Shown here piece by piece: positions 26,320 to 35,388 of a stretch of DNA of 64,000 bases; the first letter of the stretch is position 1, and each line of letters opens with the position of its first letter. Position numbers and translations under genes: made by a program. The DNA lies in contig NZ_FRCN01000009.1 in NCBI RefSeq assembly GCF_900142925.1, positions 338,619 through 402,618 of the forward strand. Reading direction: 5' to 3'. Source of the DNA: Chitinophaga sp. CF418 (GTDB lineage: Bacteria; Bacteroidota; Bacteroidia; Chitinophagales; Chitinophagaceae). The notes under the pieces are model-generated. The model worked only from the letters and a program-made list of their open reading frames with translations. It did no database searches and was not told where the DNA came from.

Positions 26320-26707
26320 TCAGTAGATCACATTAAGTTTTCATAGAAAAGAAAACTTGACAATTGTTAACACCAGACTACAATGCGCCAGGCTAACTTC
26401 CTGTTTGTCGCTGACCGTTTTGAACAATTTAATTTTTAATGCGAACATCAGACAAATTGATATTAGCCTTGGTGCATTGTCTTCCTAAAAGAATCTTTGA
26501 ATTCTAAGTTAGAATATTTGATATCAAAGTATAAGTATTTGATTAGTAAGTATTTCATTGATGTTCGAATTATTCCTTCTACCTTTCGAGAGTTAATTTC
26601 ATTACTCTACTACTCAATCCCATTACACAATAACAAAGAGAGATGTATTGTTAACCATCCAGACATTTATCTGGGGGGATAGTATTAAGAATTAAAAATT
26701 AATATAA
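26320..26707. other. AT-rich intergenic region
   Basis: About 390 bp with strongly AT-rich sequence. AAGTTTTC/GAAAACTT near 26335-26356 can form a short hairpin after the DUF6266 gene. A 61-codon frame at 26497-26682 has low-complexity Leu/Tyr/Lys composition and no initiation context; I do not call it. Confidence 0.4.
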
Positions 26708-27196
26708 ATGAGACTGTATCCAATCAGAAGTGGTTTTTTCGATCGGGAAAACTGTGAAGACCACGTTTTTAGTAACTATGAGCCTAGAGAAGGTCAGGCG
26801 GCGTTTTATGGGGATTTTGGAAGTATATACATAAACCATTTGGATGGTTATTATACCATTGATCGTGTTTGCTTCGATCTTAAGCAGCCAACCTGGGTAT
26901 ATTATAAGTTTTCAGAGACCCGGAGTGCAATAATTCAGGGGATAGATTATATATCTTTTAAGATTAGAGATACGGAATATAATGTGTCGCCGAATAAATT
27001 CCTCCATATTTCAGGCTACTCGACTCCCGAATTTCTGTTATTCCCTGCAGGTAAGTATGAATTTTACCTGATACCAGGGGTAGCTCTTGATGTAGAGCTT
27101 GACATATGCCGTCTGGATCATTATGACAAGCTCACAAAGCAAATTGATTTCTTTGATAAGAAAAATACAAGGAGAACCAAAACAGCAAAATCATGA
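26708..27196 (+). CDS. Protein of unknown function
   Basis: 162 aa, soluble, rich in aromatic residues (YGDFGSIYINHLDGYYTIDRV, WVYYKFSETR) and predicted mostly beta. The basic tail is KKNTRRTKTAKS. It overlaps the next gene by 4 bp (ATGA), which indicates translational coupling. Base composition is more AT-rich than the preceding genes, suggesting acquisition. No family recognised. Confidence 0.6.
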   Translation: MRLYPIRSGFFDRENCEDHVFSNYEPREGQAAFYGDFGSIYINHLDGYYTIDRVCFDLKQPTWVYYKFSETRSAIIQGIDYISFKIRDTEYNVSPNKFLHISGYSTPEFLLFPAGKYEFYLIPGVALDVELDICRLDHYDKLTKQIDFFDKKNTRRTKTAKS

Positions 27197-27522
27197 AGAA
27201 ACTATTGAAAAGAAAAGACACATCTACGAGTGATGACATTGGTCTTAACATTATGAGTCATCTTTATCCCAAGGTTGTCAGTATACCGTTATTGATACGT
27301 GATCTGATTTGTCAGGAATGCCAATGGAGTATTCCAACCTTTTATAGAAAAATAAGAATCGGGAGCAAAGGGGAGGTGCGTATAAGTAATGCTGAAAGAG
27401 AGAAAATATTTGAGATTGTCTATGCTGTATTGATGAATCAAGCTCAAAAAATAAAGTCTCTTCAAAAGAATGGTTTTTCGGGTAATTACTTGCAAAGTAT
27501 TGGCGAGGTGTCCAGTCTATAA
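27193..27522 (+). CDS. Small basic protein, possible DNA-binding
   Basis: 109 aa, translationally coupled to the preceding gene. The central part, IRDLICQECQWSIPTFYRKIR, could be a helix-turn-helix, followed by SNAEREKIFEIVYAV. A regulator or structural partner of the 162-aa protein is possible. No family recognised. Terminators follow at 27548 and 27743. Confidence 0.55.
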   Translation: MKKLLKRKDTSTSDDIGLNIMSHLYPKVVSIPLLIRDLICQECQWSIPTFYRKIRIGSKGEVRISNAEREKIFEIVYAVLMNQAQKIKSLQKNGFSGNYLQSIGEVSSL

Positions 27523-27547
27523 GAGTAGTACATGGGAGAGAGTATAG

Positions 27548-27581
27548 GTGGCGGTATTGAGAGATGTCGCCACTTCTTTTT
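27548..27581 (+). terminator. Terminator
   Basis: GTGGCG pairs with CGCCAC and runs into TTCTTTTT, 25 bp after the stop of the 109-aa gene. Confidence 0.75.
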
Positions 27582-27742
27582 GAGGCAGATTTAAAAGTCC
27601 GTAGAATTTTTAAACAGATAGTAATGAGAAGGTTTTACAGATGGATGATGAATTAAGTAAGTGGTGTGGCTGAAATAAATGGCCGATATACGTGGACGTT
27701 AAAACTTTTTTCTGAGTGTATGGCTTCACATGGGTTGTTGTT

Positions 27743-27768
27743 AAAAATACCAAGTAGTTGGTATTTTT
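27743..27768. terminator. Second terminator
   Basis: AAAAATACCAA-GTAG-TTGGTATTTTTT: an 11-bp stem with A tract and T tract, so active in either direction. The rest of the 27523-27865 gap holds only a near-match -7 element, GATATTTG, at about 27775 for the next gene. Confidence 0.75.
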
Positions 27769-27865
27769 TGCTGTGATATTTGGGGTTAATTTTATTTATG
27801 ATAATGTAATTGTCGCACCTTTTAATGGGAAGGTTTTAGGTTTACTGTAACATACTTTCAGGCAT

Positions 27866-28468
27866 ATGGAACTAACATTTTCAAATAGCGTTTATCTGCT
27901 CATGTGGATTGTATTGCCGATTCTTCCGACACTCCTTATTTTTAAGATTTTACCTAATAGGGTGATTGTTGAAGGGCCTTTTAAAGGATTGACTATTAGT
28001 TTAGGGGGAGCTTTCGCTGGTTACTTCTTGTTATTTATTGCTCTTATTCCTAAAATGTTCACTCTCATTAGTGAAAAGAAAGATTTTAATCGTATATGGA
28101 CTATTCATGGCATTATTCTGGATAGTACGGGGCATAGGATAGGAGTGAATTCCAATCCCAGACTGACATTGATTCCTAATACTCAAATTAATAATGGAGA
28201 GTTTAGGATGGACATTGTGGGCAAACGTGATGAAAATGGCCGAGTAGTCTTTCCAATCATTGCTGTACAAGCGGATAATTATGTTTCAACCAATTTAGAT
28301 CTACTGGACTATACGGAAGGAGATGAAGTAAGAAGTTTCTCTTCTACTCACTGGTTACCTAATTGCGAGATTAGAACAGCTACGTTGAAGGACAGTGGCA
28401 TATTAAAACCTGATAGGAAGATTTATCCACAAACCGATAATACTGTACAAGATGATACTCCGTTGTAA
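27866..28468 (+). CDS. Membrane protein of unknown function
   Basis: 200 aa with two hydrophobic segments (about 9-28 and 42-68), then a soluble beta-rich domain: IHGIILDSTGHRIGVNSNP resembles a carboxypeptidase-regulatory or Ig-like strand pair. The last 17 bp overlap the next gene, which also encodes such a domain, so both are probably envelope proteins made together. Confidence 0.6.
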   Translation: MELTFSNSVYLLMWIVLPILPTLLIFKILPNRVIVEGPFKGLTISLGGAFAGYFLLFIALIPKMFTLISEKKDFNRIWTIHGIILDSTGHRIGVNSNPRLTLIPNTQINNGEFRMDIVGKRDENGRVVFPIIAVQADNYVSTNLDLLDYTEGDEVRSFSSTHWLPNCEIRTATLKDSGILKPDRKIYPQTDNTVQDDTPL

Positions 28469-28835
28469 TCTTATCTTATTATTTTTAGTTATTCTTCCCG
28501 TAGTTTCTTTTGGACAGGTCCTTAAAGGAAGGCTATTATTTTCTAACGGAAATCCGGTTAAGAATATCAAGGTAATTATTGCCCCTAGGAATAGATTTAA
28601 TCAACAAACTACGGGTAGTGAAAATTTTTTTTATGGCGATGACCCTTATTTATTGAGTAGAATGAATGCAGTTGTTGCTGTGACGAATGAAGACGGGTAT
28701 TATTATTTTAATAATATTAGATCCGGGAGGTATATTCTTAGGGTATGTGAAAGGTTTGGAATTGTTTATAATTTTAAAATTACAGATGATAATTATGACT
28801 TTAAATTGATTCCGGATAAGGTGGCTTTTTATTGA
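28452..28835 (+). CDS. Secreted carboxypeptidase-regulatory-like (CnaB-type) domain protein
   Basis: 127 aa. A signal peptide (1-21, VVSFGQ) is followed by one beta-sandwich domain: VLKGRLLFSNGNPVKNIKVI at the start and TNEDGYYYFNNIRSGRYILRV near the end, the classic CarboxypepD_reg/CnaB pattern. It starts inside the upstream membrane-protein gene. Confidence 0.75.
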   Translation: MILRCNLILLFLVILPVVSFGQVLKGRLLFSNGNPVKNIKVIIAPRNRFNQQTTGSENFFYGDDPYLLSRMNAVVAVTNEDGYYYFNNIRSGRYILRVCERFGIVYNFKITDDNYDFKLIPDKVAFY

Positions 28836-28913
28836 TCTATAATGGGGTATCGCAAGAAATGGCGGCGTAATACGATATGATCCCTGAGCCAACCATTTTG
28901 CTCCTTTATACTT

Positions 28914-29171
28914 TTAGCTTTTATTTTTCAATCGAAACACAGCAGACAATCTGTGCTTTGCACCTGCATTGTCTGTGAGATTAAGCAGCATCCACCCTTC
29001 GGTGTAACCGCCTGCATCAGGATCTACTCTATACATGTGATTTTCTGAACTTACCGAACCGTCTATTTGATAGGTAACGCCATTTATGAATATGGCAATC
29101 ATCACGTCCCAGATAATAATAATACTTCCTGCTGTGCTTATGCTTACTGCTATATAGTTGAATACATTCAT
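28914..29171 (-). CDS. Small membrane-anchored protein, possibly a fragment
   Basis: 85 aa. One hydrophobic helix (about 5-28) is followed by VDPDAGGYTEGWMLLNLTD and a C-terminus HRLSAVFRLKNKS. The ending resembles the last residues of the lipoprotein at 44038 (HHLVASFRLKQVV). This suggests it is the tail of a related beta-sandwich protein joined to a new N-terminus. Function unknown. Confidence 0.45.
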   Translation of the reverse strand: MNVFNYIAVSISTAGSIIIIWDVMIAIFINGVTYQIDGSVSSENHMYRVDPDAGGYTEGWMLLNLTDNAGAKHRLSAVFRLKNKS

Positions 29172-29180
29172 GATTCTTTA

Positions 29181-30170
29181 TTAATTGATTTCGTTTTTGC
29201 AGATGCCATTGTTTTCAAAGCAATCAAGATTATAGATGGTCGTCATTGCAATGTTCTGCAAAGCCGTATCCGTTAAGAAAGCCTGGTGGCTGGTGATCAA
29301 TACATTTTTGAACGTCAGTAACCGGGATATCATATCATCCTGGAGAATATCCTCCGAATGATCTTCAAAAAATAATCCGCTTTCTTCTTCATAAACATCC
29401 AGACCTAAATACCCTATCTGTCCTTTTTTTAACCCCTGTATTATATCTTTTGTATTAATTAAAGCTCCGCGGCTTGTATTGATTATCATAACACCTTTTT
29501 TCATTTTGTCAATACTATCCTTGTTGATGATATAGCGGGTTCGGGGAGTTAGAGGTATATGAAGAGAAATAATGTCTGATTGTGTGTAGAGGTTATCAAG
29601 CTTTGTGTAATGCACATTATACTTCTCTATTAATTCCCTGTTCTCCTGTAGATCAGTCGAGAGAATTTTACAACCAAAGCCATTGAGAATTTTTGCCGCG
29701 ACCGCTCCGATTTGCCCGGTGCCAATGATCCCAACAGTTTTTCCATTCATATCAAAACCCGTCAGTCCGTCTAATGAAAAATTTAAGTCGTGCACCCGGG
29801 TGTTGGCTTTTATCAACTTACGGTTGAGCGCCATCATTAATGCTATGGCATGTTCTGCTACTGCATACGGTGAATAGGCAGGGACTCTGGCCACTTTAAA
29901 CCCTGATCGCCGCGCAACCCCCATATCAACATTATTATATCCTGCCGACCGGAGAACTAAGAATTTAACACCGTCTTTTTGAAGCTTGTTCAGAACTTCA
30001 GCGCCAGCATCGTCATTTACAAAGATGGATACTGCTGTAGCGCCGTTTGCTAAATCCGCAGTTGTCATATTCAATGGAACATCGAGAAACTTCAACTTAT
30101 GTTTTCCGGAATTTGCTTTTTCGAGAAAACACTTTTCAAAATTATGCGTGCTGAATATTACCGTTTCCAT
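29181..30170 (-). CDS. ldhA: D-lactate dehydrogenase-type 2-hydroxyacid dehydrogenase
   Basis: 329 aa. It has the D-2-hydroxyacid dehydrogenase layout: split catalytic domain (1-100 and 300-329) around a Rossmann domain with VGIIGTGQIGAVAAKIL (about 148-164). The catalytic Arg is in NTSRGALI, followed by Glu in YEEES and His in TSHQAFLT. It reduces pyruvate to D-lactate with NADH. It begins 5 bp after the stop of the CusA/PEP-synthase chimera, so the original neighbour was probably a PEP synthase gene. Confidence 0.88.
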   Translation of the reverse strand: METVIFSTHNFEKCFLEKANSGKHKLKFLDVPLNMTTADLANGATAVSIFVNDDAGAEVLNKLQKDGVKFLVLRSAGYNNVDMGVARRSGFKVARVPAYSPYAVAEHAIALMMALNRKLIKANTRVHDLNFSLDGLTGFDMNGKTVGIIGTGQIGAVAAKILNGFGCKILSTDLQENRELIEKYNVHYTKLDNLYTQSDIISLHIPLTPRTRYIINKDSIDKMKKGVMIINTSRGALINTKDIIQGLKKGQIGYLGLDVYEEESGLFFEDHSEDILQDDMISRLLTFKNVLITSHQAFLTDTALQNIAMTTIYNLDCFENNGICKNEIN

Positions 30171-30175
30171 GGCTA

Positions 30176-30712
30176 TTAATATTGCAGGTTTAAAGTTTTA
30201 CCTTCCTCTGCCAGGGCAATATTTTCAATGCCCTTTGTGAGTGCATCCGGATTAAAAGAAATGCTCTGAATGTCGTGATCCACTAAAAATTTAGCATATT
30301 CAGGATAGTCACTGAGAGCCTGTCCACACAAGCCACATTTAATTCCAGCTTCAAATTTTTGTGCATAGTTGAGCCGCTCCAGTACCCTTGTTCTTGCCCA
30401 ATACACATCTACATCGTCTTTAAACACTACGAAAATGAAACTCATTCCAAACATGGAAGCTGCTCTTATTGATTTGATCCTTGGAATACCCTGGAGATTC
30501 GAAACCAACGGATAGGTAATCTGGTCTTCCATGATTTTAGGATTGCGGCCCATGTATTCAGTAAAAATGATAACCTGGTTTTCGGAAAGATCAGGCAGTG
30601 CATCAACCGGTGTTTCTTTAATTGCATAAAAACCACCAACCACAATCATGATAATACCGAGCCACACAAAGAAGCGGTTATGAATTGACCAGGAAATAAT
30701 TGTTTCAATCAT
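30176..30712 (-). pseudogene. In-frame chimera: CusA/CzcA N-terminus joined to PEP synthase C-terminus
   Basis: 178 codons. Residues 1-118 are the N-terminus of a heavy-metal RND pump (first transmembrane helix; ETPVDALPDLSENQVIIFTE; MEDQITYPLVSNLQGIP). Residues 119-178 are the end of phosphoenolpyruvate synthase (KCGLCGQALSDYPEYAKFLV; SISFNPDALTKGIENIA), including the catalytic Cys loop. The join lies near base 30358 and keeps the frame. A single deletion of several kb between two once-separate genes explains it. Neither activity can remain. The small protein might still insert in the membrane. Confidence 0.85.
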
Positions 30713-30845
30713 TGTGATGATATTTAATTATTGATGTAGCCAGATAACTGAATGATCATACTTAAATAAATTCAACAAAAACATTTTAACAGCGACTCTA
30801 ATTTTTTTTATCCATACATAAACAATAACGTATTTTTTGTCCTTC

Positions 30846-31061
30846 CTACTTGTTCTCGAAAGAAACAGTCACTCTTGTCAATGCATGGAAGCCTTCAGAT
30901 TTACACAGATGGCAACTAGCAGGCATAAACACTACCAGTTCCTGTTTGGTGTCAATAGAAAGAGATTTAAATTGGAGAAGATGAGTGTTACATGTAGGTT
31001 CTATCACCATTTCATGTCTTGATTTATATTTTATTTCATCTTTTAATTTTAAACACTTCAA
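30846..31061 (-). pseudogene. N-terminal fragment of thymidine/AMP phosphorylase
   Basis: 71 codons whose second half, FKSLSIDTKQELVVFMPASC followed by HLCKSEGFHALTRVTV, matches the N-terminal start of the thymidine phosphorylase/AMP phosphorylase family (IDT...C.vCrSEGFeALtRV). The remaining 400 or so residues are absent. In Bacteroidota this gene often lies with PEP synthase, lactate dehydrogenase and universal-stress genes, which fits the neighbours. Confidence 0.7.
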
Positions 31062-31080
31062 CGATCAATATTGTTCTAAT

Positions 31081-31877
31081 CTATAATGTTTCATCAAACC
31101 ATTGGCAAATAATGTTGGCTGCTTCCTAAGGATGAGAAACCATCCAAAAAAACGCCTCCATCTACTTCAATTATTGTTTTTTGATATCATGTAGCCGGTT
31201 GTATAAATCTTTTTCATAAGAAGGAAAGAATCCTCTTAATGGAACTAAAAACATGGGTGGTACTTTTAGACCTGAAAGGAGGTTTGGAGGAGGTGTAGAA
31301 ACCAAAGAAATAACAGCTGACAATGAATATTTCTTGTCAAAATCTGGATCGTTTAAAAACCTTTTTATCAAAGGGGCTTCCATTTTTCGGTTCTCCTCTT
31401 TTGTATCTACCATTTCTTTGAAATCGAGCTAAAGCCGGATAGGTAATTTCAGTTTAGGGTAAATTCTGCACATAAGTTTTGCGAAAGGAAGTAGCATCTT
31501 TTTTTTAGCAGTGCCATTTCCATGCTTCAATGCTTCCTGAAACTTTTCCTCCGTCATGATTACCGGTGCGGTCATATAAACAGAACTTTTCATCGCCCCA
31601 TTCGCTAATGCCGGGTAAAAACGCGCTTCCATGTTTGGGCATAATAAAGACATTCTAATCCCTGATGTGCATTTGATAACCCAGTTCTGCAAAGATATAC
31701 AAATGACCGCCCGAACCAGGGATAGGGACTGTAGTCAAAACTACCATGGTAATAGAGACGATAGTAGTAAGATATTGGATATGAAGTTATACCCCTTTCC
31801 TTTTTAGCATTGGTAACTACCAATTGCTTAAGGATGTCAGGGTTTTCCAAATCTACCCTGTACTCTCTGTTGCTCAT
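31081..31877 (-). pseudogene. Alpha/beta hydrolase-like pseudogene with several disruptions
   Basis: Reading downstream on the minus strand, the intact start MSNREYRVDLENPDILKQL shifts frame near 31690. It then continues as a frame containing APVIMTEEKFQEALKHGNG, meets an in-frame TAG just after LPIRL (about 31429), and resumes as DFKEMVDTKEENRKMEAPLI. A further disruption follows KKQ, and the end reads FFWMVSHP, a stop, then EAANIICQWFDETL. The C-terminal PPMFLVPLRG and VSHP strings fit the acid/His end of an alpha/beta hydrolase. At least four lesions, so clearly dead. Confidence 0.7.
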
Positions 31878-31994
31878 GCACGGCCCAAAATAGTTCCGAA
31901 CATTATTACGGATAATCTCATTGTTGTAGGGAGTGTTTGTTGTGTCCGATACAGCACAGCTTTTGTTAAAAAGCTGTGCTGTATGGTTTCAATC

Positions 31995-32585
31995 TTATTG
32001 TTTCCTACTCGCCTCCAGAATATGATTCACTTTATACATCTTATGAAAATTATCATATGAGGATAAGCCTTCATCACTTTTGAAAGTTGCGTCCAACGCG
32101 TCATGGAATTTGTGATTATCGGGGAATGCCTTCTTTAGGTTTTCCTTTGTTAAAGCCTGTGGGGTTGAAGCGGCATCGGTACTAAAGTAATAGTCCGAAA
32201 TATAATGGAAATTGCCCTTCGTTGCACTTGTGGGATGCGTATACGCGTATAACATCGGTGATTCCCCAGGATTAAGCACTTTATATTCATTGTTACCGAC
32301 AAATCTGAAAACTTCGCCCTTACTGCTCTTGTAACCGTATGTACTGTTCTTGTCCAATTTGTAAGTTTGCCCCTCGTGGACGACCTTTATCTCAGCACCA
32401 TGGAATAGAAGGTTGTCTTTTATCTTATGCTTCTCTGTCTTATAATTAATAGCATAAGACAATTTTTTTTGTTGAAAATCAGATGCAGTCTTATAAATTC
32501 CGCTGCTGTCTTTTTGTGCAGATGCATTGCTTGCAAGGGCAAATGGAATGGTAATAAGTACCATTGAAATAATATTCTTTTTCAT
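31995..32585 (-). CDS. Secreted protein of unknown function
   Basis: 196 aa with a signal peptide (1-23, ASNASAQ). The mature part has a beta-rich half (LLFHGAEIKVVHEGQTYKL, GEVFRFVGNNEYKVLN) and a helical half (KENLKKAFPDNHKFHDALDA). It lies 129 bp downstream of the HYC_CC_PP gene on the same strand in a metal-homeostasis area. A periplasmic role there is plausible but unproven. Confidence 0.7.
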   Translation of the reverse strand: MKKNIISMVLITIPFALASNASAQKDSSGIYKTASDFQQKKLSYAINYKTEKHKIKDNLLFHGAEIKVVHEGQTYKLDKNSTYGYKSSKGEVFRFVGNNEYKVLNPGESPMLYAYTHPTSATKGNFHYISDYYFSTDAASTPQALTKENLKKAFPDNHKFHDALDATFKSDEGLSSYDNFHKMYKVNHILEASRKQ

Positions 32586-32714
32586 GAATTTTTAGTTCTA
32601 TTGGTTAATATGCATTTGTGAAAGTGGGTTGGTCATTGCCAGGAGAAATAACCTTGATCAATTATTCAGGGGCCTCTTATAGGCTATACTTTGGACCACA
32701 TGTGCGACCCCACG

Positions 32715-33104
32715 CTAAATTCTGAATACCCGAACGAGCAAATAAATGGGTTGGGGACTACTTCGTTGAAGAAAATAGAAAGAATGATCTGAATGATAAC
32801 CGTCCGCTAACAATTCGGGTACGTACTGACCCTTTATGGGAGGTAGATCGACTGAAAAGGAAATGGGATTTAATATCACCGGCTGCGGTGCAATTCTATG
32901 ATTGTCAGTTTGCATGCAAAAAAACTTATTCTTGCAGCAATCCTTTGGCATATCTTTCGGATTGCACGGGCAACCGATATGGTCACCGAGATTCAATATA
33001 GTAATATTGGCCAGGTGGCCTCCGCAATAATGAAAATTAACGGCCACTCCCAACGCCGTGCCGGCGTAAATAATAAGGAAGAATATGGCGGTTATTTTTC
33101 TCAC
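32715..33104 (-). CDS. HYC_CC_PP family protein
   Basis: 129 aa. The signal/anchor helix is 1-20, then NFHYCGGHL (the HYC motif), CPCNPKDMPKDCCKNKFF (paired Cys), and an LPPIKG segment (PP). The family is Bacteroidota-specific, periplasmic, and usually lies by copper/heavy-metal efflux genes, where Cys and His presumably bind metal. The CusA relic and PepSY and His-rich genes nearby agree with this. Confidence 0.85.
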   Translation of the reverse strand: MRKITAIFFLIIYAGTALGVAVNFHYCGGHLANITILNLGDHIGCPCNPKDMPKDCCKNKFFCMQTDNHRIAPQPVILNPISFSVDLPPIKGQYVPELLADGYHSDHSFYFLQRSSPQPIYLLVRVFRI

Positions 33105-33361
33105 TTTTTATTTTTTATCTTTTATGAAGATAGTATCCTGGAAATCCGGGATATATGACGTCTGTCATAAGGTCTTTTGATTTTGGTCAGGTCGCCCCAT
33201 TACCAGTTCCTGATCTCGGGCATATCCTGACCATGGCAAAACGAATTTGCGAAAGTTAGGGCATTTTTATTTGGTCTTTTTGCCCTGTAAAATTGCTAAA
33301 TAGCGCTTACAATTACTTTTCAAAACCGGGGAAGTACTTTGCAAATCTTGCTATAATGAAT

Positions 33362-34609
33362 TTAAACGGCTCTTGCTATCTTTTCCATAATACGGTGACT
33401 GTCACCAAACTTGCAGAGCGCATCACAATGCTGTTTTAATTCAGAGAACAAAATGTACTTAATAGGGATATTATTTCCCTTAATGGCTGGCCTGCTAAGC
33501 TGCAGCTTAACGTCTTTTTCCCTGCTATCCGGTACAATCAAATAAAACACTTCATCCCCGTCAGCAATCGTATAGCTCAAATCAGTCAGGCGTAATATAC
33601 CTGAATAAATACTGGTACTCTTTTCCACTTCAAAGGCTGCTAATACATTGTTAGTACCTTTTTGGAACCACAATACATCAATCAATTGGATAGTGTTCAT
33701 TACATCCTTTTCGCAGACCATAGCAGGAAATGATTGCAGGCTGATGAAAGAAAAACTCTGTCCATGGCAACTTTTAGAACGGTCGTTGGAAGCCGCGATC
33801 ACATCATATCCCAGAGAACTGCCGATTTTCAATAAGTGATATTGCATTTCGGTATGCAGACTTTCTTCCTGTTTTTCTTCTTTTACTTCTTTATGGCGTT
33901 TTTCAATTGCCTTTTCCAGCTTCTGTCGTTCTGCTTCGGATAAATATTCATCTGTACCTAAAATCAGTTTTTGTGCACCTATTTCAAACAACAACCCTGC
34001 AATGGCACCCAGATCCAATGATAATTCTGAACGGTGCTGAGTATTAGTATCAATTATGACTTCCCTTAACTTCAAATATTCGCTCCAGCTGCCTAATTTT
34101 TTTTTGTCTTTGAAAAGAAAATTGAAACCGTTAATGATAGCTGTATTGAAGGGTGGAATGATAGTAGGATGCAGGAAATATATAATGCTGGCAACGGCTG
34201 GCCCAAGCCCTTTAATTTTCAATGCATCCAGCTTAATTATTTCCCGGATAATCTGATCTTCCGACTTAGCATTCAAACAATTTTCCAAAAACTGACCGAA
34301 TGCCTGTTTGTTTGCTTCGTTTTCATAAATATCAGGAATGCGAAGTTTGGGCTTCCAATAGAAAGGGTGTGCAGCACCTTCAAAAACCTGCTTCTGCTCC
34401 GTGATGCAGGTTAATACAAATTCAAGAGATGTTCCTTTAAAATCGTTGGGAAATTTCCGGGTCTTTATATCATCCACTACCTGTTGCACACCTCTGCGTA
34501 TAGAGCGGAAGGCTTTTAGCCGTTCTTCATTATTAATAAACCATGTATTGTAAACAGATTCTTTATCTGTTTTGTATTGCTGGATGATTGGAATTAACTG
34601 GCTGCTCAT
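33362..34609 (-). CDS. HhH-containing protein with a possible PD-(D/E)XK-like nuclease domain
   Basis: 415 aa from the ATG at 34609; the preceding in-frame TTG adds only 8 residues. The N-terminal half contains LKIKGLGPAVASIIYFLHP, a helix-hairpin-helix of the DNA-glycosylase kind, with the continuation PPFNTAIINGF. A charged helix (EAERQKLEKAIEKRHKEVK) links to the C-terminal half, which has TEMQYHLLKIGSSLGYDV, IDVLWF and AAFEVEKSTSIYSGILRL. D...FEVEK is a variant of the restriction-endonuclease-like core; the lysine spacing is not canonical. No methyltransferase partner is seen, so it may be a solitary defence or repair nuclease. Confidence 0.6.
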   Translation of the reverse strand: MSSQLIPIIQQYKTDKESVYNTWFINNEERLKAFRSIRRGVQQVVDDIKTRKFPNDFKGTSLEFVLTCITEQKQVFEGAAHPFYWKPKLRIPDIYENEANKQAFGQFLENCLNAKSEDQIIREIIKLDALKIKGLGPAVASIIYFLHPTIIPPFNTAIINGFNFLFKDKKKLGSWSEYLKLREVIIDTNTQHRSELSLDLGAIAGLLFEIGAQKLILGTDEYLSEAERQKLEKAIEKRHKEVKEEKQEESLHTEMQYHLLKIGSSLGYDVIAASNDRSKSCHGQSFSFISLQSFPAMVCEKDVMNTIQLIDVLWFQKGTNNVLAAFEVEKSTSIYSGILRLTDLSYTIADGDEVFYLIVPDSREKDVKLQLSRPAIKGNNIPIKYILFSELKQHCDALCKFGDSHRIMEKIARAV

Positions 34610-34683
34610 TACGGTTAAAGGGTTTAAGGGCAAAATATAAGGAAATTGTTTTTATTTACAAGTTTAAATTGCATTCCTGGTCT

Positions 34684-35355
34684 TTATTCAAGTAGATCCG
34701 TTCCCTGTTTAAATGCTTTATAGATTGAAATACTCCCTAACAATGTATTGAATCGCTTTAGTTCCTGTACTTTTATAAATCCATCTTCAACCAGATATTT
34801 TGGCAGTAATCCCTTTACATTATCACGGGTAGTTGTAAAGCCGTCCAATAATTGAACCAGGTAAAACAGGATCCTTGTAGCGATATTGCCTGGCTTTCCC
34901 CAGTCAGCAATATTGAACTCTCCACCCGGTTTTAATACCCGGTATACTTCTTTGAAAGTCCTGTGCTTGTCTTCATTACTAAGGTGATGAATCATCAAAC
35001 TGCTGCTTACGGCGTCAAAATAGTTATCCGGGAAAGGTAGTTCATAAGAGAAGCCCTGCACTAGCTTCACATCGGATTGTCGTTCCATTATCTTCTTTGC
35101 AGCAATGGCAAGGATGCCACGATCACCATCAAGCCCGGTAACAGTTGCCAATGGAAATGTATTTTTCAGCATTAATGACAATGTAGCCGTGCCACAACCA
35201 ATATCCAAAACTTGTTGTGGCACCTTGTTAATAAAGTTTTTAATAAAGTACGACTTCCACATTTTTTCCCGTAGTAGTTTCTCAAGCACCAGGTCATAAA
35301 ATCTGGTTAATCCGTTATATTTTAAAGCAGGTATGTAAGCAGATGGAGTTGTCAT
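34684..35355 (-). CDS. Class I SAM-dependent methyltransferase
   Basis: 223 aa. Motif I is VLDIGCGTATLSL (about 49-61), motif II VTGLDGDRG, a middle PFPDNYFDAVSSSLMIHHL and post-motif VLKPGGEFNIADWG, all in the UbiE/Methyltransf_11 order. The substrate is not predictable. It lies 33 bp downstream of a PepSY gene on the same strand, so a shared operon is likely. Confidence 0.88.
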   Translation of the reverse strand: MTTPSAYIPALKYNGLTRFYDLVLEKLLREKMWKSYFIKNFINKVPQQVLDIGCGTATLSLMLKNTFPLATVTGLDGDRGILAIAAKKIMERQSDVKLVQGFSYELPFPDNYFDAVSSSLMIHHLSNEDKHRTFKEVYRVLKPGGEFNIADWGKPGNIATRILFYLVQLLDGFTTTRDNVKGLLPKYLVEDGFIKVQELKRFNTLLGSISIYKAFKQGTDLLE

Positions 35356-35388
35356 AAAATAGTATAATGTTTATTATGGAGTAATACC

